In this document: positions 5,234-6,484 of the stretch, in pieces
How positions within the stretch are numbered: position 1 is the stretch's first letter
Layout of the letters: the number at the start of each line of letters is the position of its first letter
From: Nitriliruptoraceae bacterium
GTDB lineage: Bacteria > Actinomycetota > Nitriliruptoria > Nitriliruptorales > Nitriliruptoraceae
DNA length: 6,484 bases
NCBI GenBank assembly: GCA_007120485.1
Contig: SKNP01000473.1
Coordinates: 1 to 6,484 of the forward strand
Direction of reading: 5' to 3'
Notes under the pieces: model-generated
Databases searched by the model: none
The model's input: the letters and a program-made list of their open reading frames with translations, nothing else
Told to the model about the DNA's origin: nothing
Program-made: the position numbers and the translations under genes

Positions 5234-6468
5234 CGACCCTCGCACCTCCCACCACGCCGACCTCGCCGGCGGAGACGGGCCGCAGCGGGCCGCGCTGGGC
5301 CTGGTACGCGGTCCTCGCGATCGGGTTGGCGATCGGGCTGTTCTCGTTCGGCTACCAGCTGACCGCCGGGCTGGAGGTGACGGGGCTGACCAACACCGTC
5401 ACGTGGGGCCTGTACATCGTGGTCTTCATGTTCCTGGTCGGTGTGTCGGCCGGCGGGCTGATCGTGGTCGCTGGTAGCGAACTGGTCGGCAGCCACCGGC
5501 TGGACTCGCTCAACCGTCTGGCCGTGATCGTCTCCGGCACCGCGGTCGCTGCGGCGGCGGTGTCGATCATCCCCGACCTCGGCCGCCCACTCATGGCGTG
5601 GCAGATGATGGTCTCACCGCAGTTGATGTCCCCGCTGGTGTGGGACATGGTGGTGATCTCGGTCTACCTGGCCATCGCCGGGATCGACCTGTGGATCCTC
5701 ACCCGGCCACAGCCGATGGCCAGGTGGCTGCGCATCATGGCGATGGTGACCTTGCCGGTGGCCGTGCTCGTGCACTCGGTCACGGCGTGGATCTTCGGGT
5801 TCCTCGTCGCCCGTCCGTTCTGGAACACCGCGATCCTGGCCCCGCTGTTCATCTCCTCAGCCCTGGTGTCCGGCACCGCGTTCGTGCTGGTCGTCGCCTG
5901 GATCGTCCGGCGGGTCACGTCCTGGCGGCCGCCCCACCACGTGTTCGCCGACCTCGGCAAGCTGCTCGCCTGGTTCGTCGCCGTCGACTTCTTCCTGCTC
6001 GTGGCCGAACTGGTCACCGCCTTCACCTCCCAGACCGACTACCACCTCGCGCCGTTGGAGATGCTGTTCTCCGGCCGTCAGGCACCGCTGTTCTGGGGGC
6101 AGCTGCTGCTCGGGGTGCTGCTGCCCTTCCTCGTCTACGCCAACCCGCGTCTGCGCAGCCGGACGAAGCTGCTGGTGGCCGCCGCGGTGCTGTCGATCCT
6201 GGGGGTGTTCGCCAAGCGGGTGAACATCCTCATGCCGGGCATGTACGAGCCGCAGATCAACCTGCCGCCGGGGCAGTCCGGCAGCTCGACCGGCCAGGCG
6301 TTCACGCTCGATCTGCTCTACGTCCCCACCTGGGTGGAGTACGGGGTCGTGATCGGCATCGGCGCGTTCGCCGCGACCCTGATCACCATCGGGGTCCGCC
6401 GATGGGTGCTGCCGCAGGCCGGATCCGACGATGTCGTGGTGGAGGACCACGGGGGCCGCGAGCGCTGA
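5230..6468 (+). CDS. NrfD/PsrC-type membrane anchor subunit
   Basis: 412 residues, starting at a GTG that shares bases with the Fe-S subunit stop codon (GTGA). It has about ten hydrophobic segments, at roughly 23-46, 56-81, 95-115, 135-157, 167-191, 198-226, 243-265, 286-304, 313-335 and 368-392. Family-like landmarks are WGLYIVVFMFLVGVSAGG (59-76) in helix 2, PDLGRP (115-120), H182 in VLVHSVTAWIFGF in helix 5, ARPFWNTAILAPLFISSALVSG (194-215) leading into helix 6, E260 in helix 7 and FAKRVNILMPG (327-337). NrfD/PsrC proteins anchor the Fe-S and catalytic subunits to the membrane and exchange electrons with the quinone pool without haem. The long form with ten helices, rather than the eight of polysulfide reductase PsrC, is a common variant. 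A loop at about 336-366, before the last helix, is Pro/Gly/Ser-rich and probably exposed. The C-terminal tail is acidic and polar. No haem-ligand pattern of a NarI-type cytochrome b is seen. Confidence 0.93.
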   Translation: MTTLAPPTTPTSPAETGRSGPRWAWYAVLAIGLAIGLFSFGYQLTAGLEVTGLTNTVTWGLYIVVFMFLVGVSAGGLIVVAGSELVGSHRLDSLNRLAVIVSGTAVAAAAVSIIPDLGRPLMAWQMMVSPQLMSPLVWDMVVISVYLAIAGIDLWILTRPQPMARWLRIMAMVTLPVAVLVHSVTAWIFGFLVARPFWNTAILAPLFISSALVSGTAFVLVVAWIVRRVTSWRPPHHVFADLGKLLAWFVAVDFFLLVAELVTAFTSQTDYHLAPLEMLFSGRQAPLFWGQLLLGVLLPFLVYANPRLRSRTKLLVAAAVLSILGVFAKRVNILMPGMYEPQINLPPGQSGSSTGQAFTLDLLYVPTWVEYGVVIGIGAFAATLITIGVRRWVLPQAGSDDVVVEDHGGRER

Positions 6469-6477
6469 GGTCGGCAC

Positions 6478-6484
6478 GTGGTCC
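6478..6484 (+). CDS. Possible start of the next operon gene (truncated)
   Basis: A GTG at 6478 follows a GAGG at 6467-6470 that overlaps the anchor gene's stop, with 7 bases between them. This mirrors the spacing and GTG use of the other operon starts. Only two codons are visible, so the product is unknown. A dedicated TorD/DmsD-type assembly chaperone is common at this position in such operons, but that is context inference only. Confidence 0.3.

Noticed and set aside
5857..6477. A 206-codon minus-strand frame opposite the NrfD-type gene
   Set aside because: The translation is His, Gln, Asp and Gly low-complexity, the usual antisense of hydrophobic helix codons. The plus strand encodes clear membrane helices.
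6466..6484. A terminator after the membrane anchor gene
   Set aside because: Only 16 bases follow the stop, with no hairpin. A GAGG and a GTG suggest the operon continues.

Overview
The window is about 70% GC. Codon third positions are strongly GC-biased, starts are mixed ATG/GTG, and Shine-Dalgarno sites are strong. This fits a high-GC Gram-positive, probably an actinobacterium of a deep or poorly sampled lineage; that is inferred from composition and style only, with no marker gene present. The window holds two transcription units reading away from each other from a control region at about 1405-1594.

Left half, minus strand: a PLP-dependent lyase of the diaminopropionate ammonia-lyase / threonine dehydratase fold (307-1404). 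Downstream of it is the start of a lipoprotein gene (1-196) that runs off the left edge. The 110 bp between them can fold into a long interrupted hairpin.

Right half, plus strand: a tightly packed, translationally coupled operon for an exported, membrane-bound molybdenum (or tungsten) oxidoreductase. In order it encodes (1) a 72-residue Tat-signal protein with a zinc-knuckle-like Cys/His motif; (2) an 882-residue Tat-signal Mo/W-bisPGD catalytic subunit; (3) a 258-residue four-[4Fe-4S] electron-transfer subunit; (4) a 412-residue, roughly 10-helix NrfD/PsrC-type membrane anchor. A possible fifth gene starts at the right edge. The expected electron path is quinone pool <-> NrfD-type anchor <-> four Fe-S clusters <-> the proximal cluster and Mo/W site of the catalytic subunit, outside the cytoplasmic membrane.

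The catalytic subunit is the main point of interest. Several sequence blocks match nitrate reductase NarG (type II DMSO reductase subfamily, with an Asp in the place of the NarG metal ligand). However, the first ligand of its proximal Fe-S cluster is Cys instead of NarG's His, it is far shorter than NarG, and its partners are of the DmsB/NrfC and NrfD kinds, not NarH and NarI. The substrate cannot be read from the sequence. The tiny Cys/His Tat protein at the head of the operon is the least explained component.
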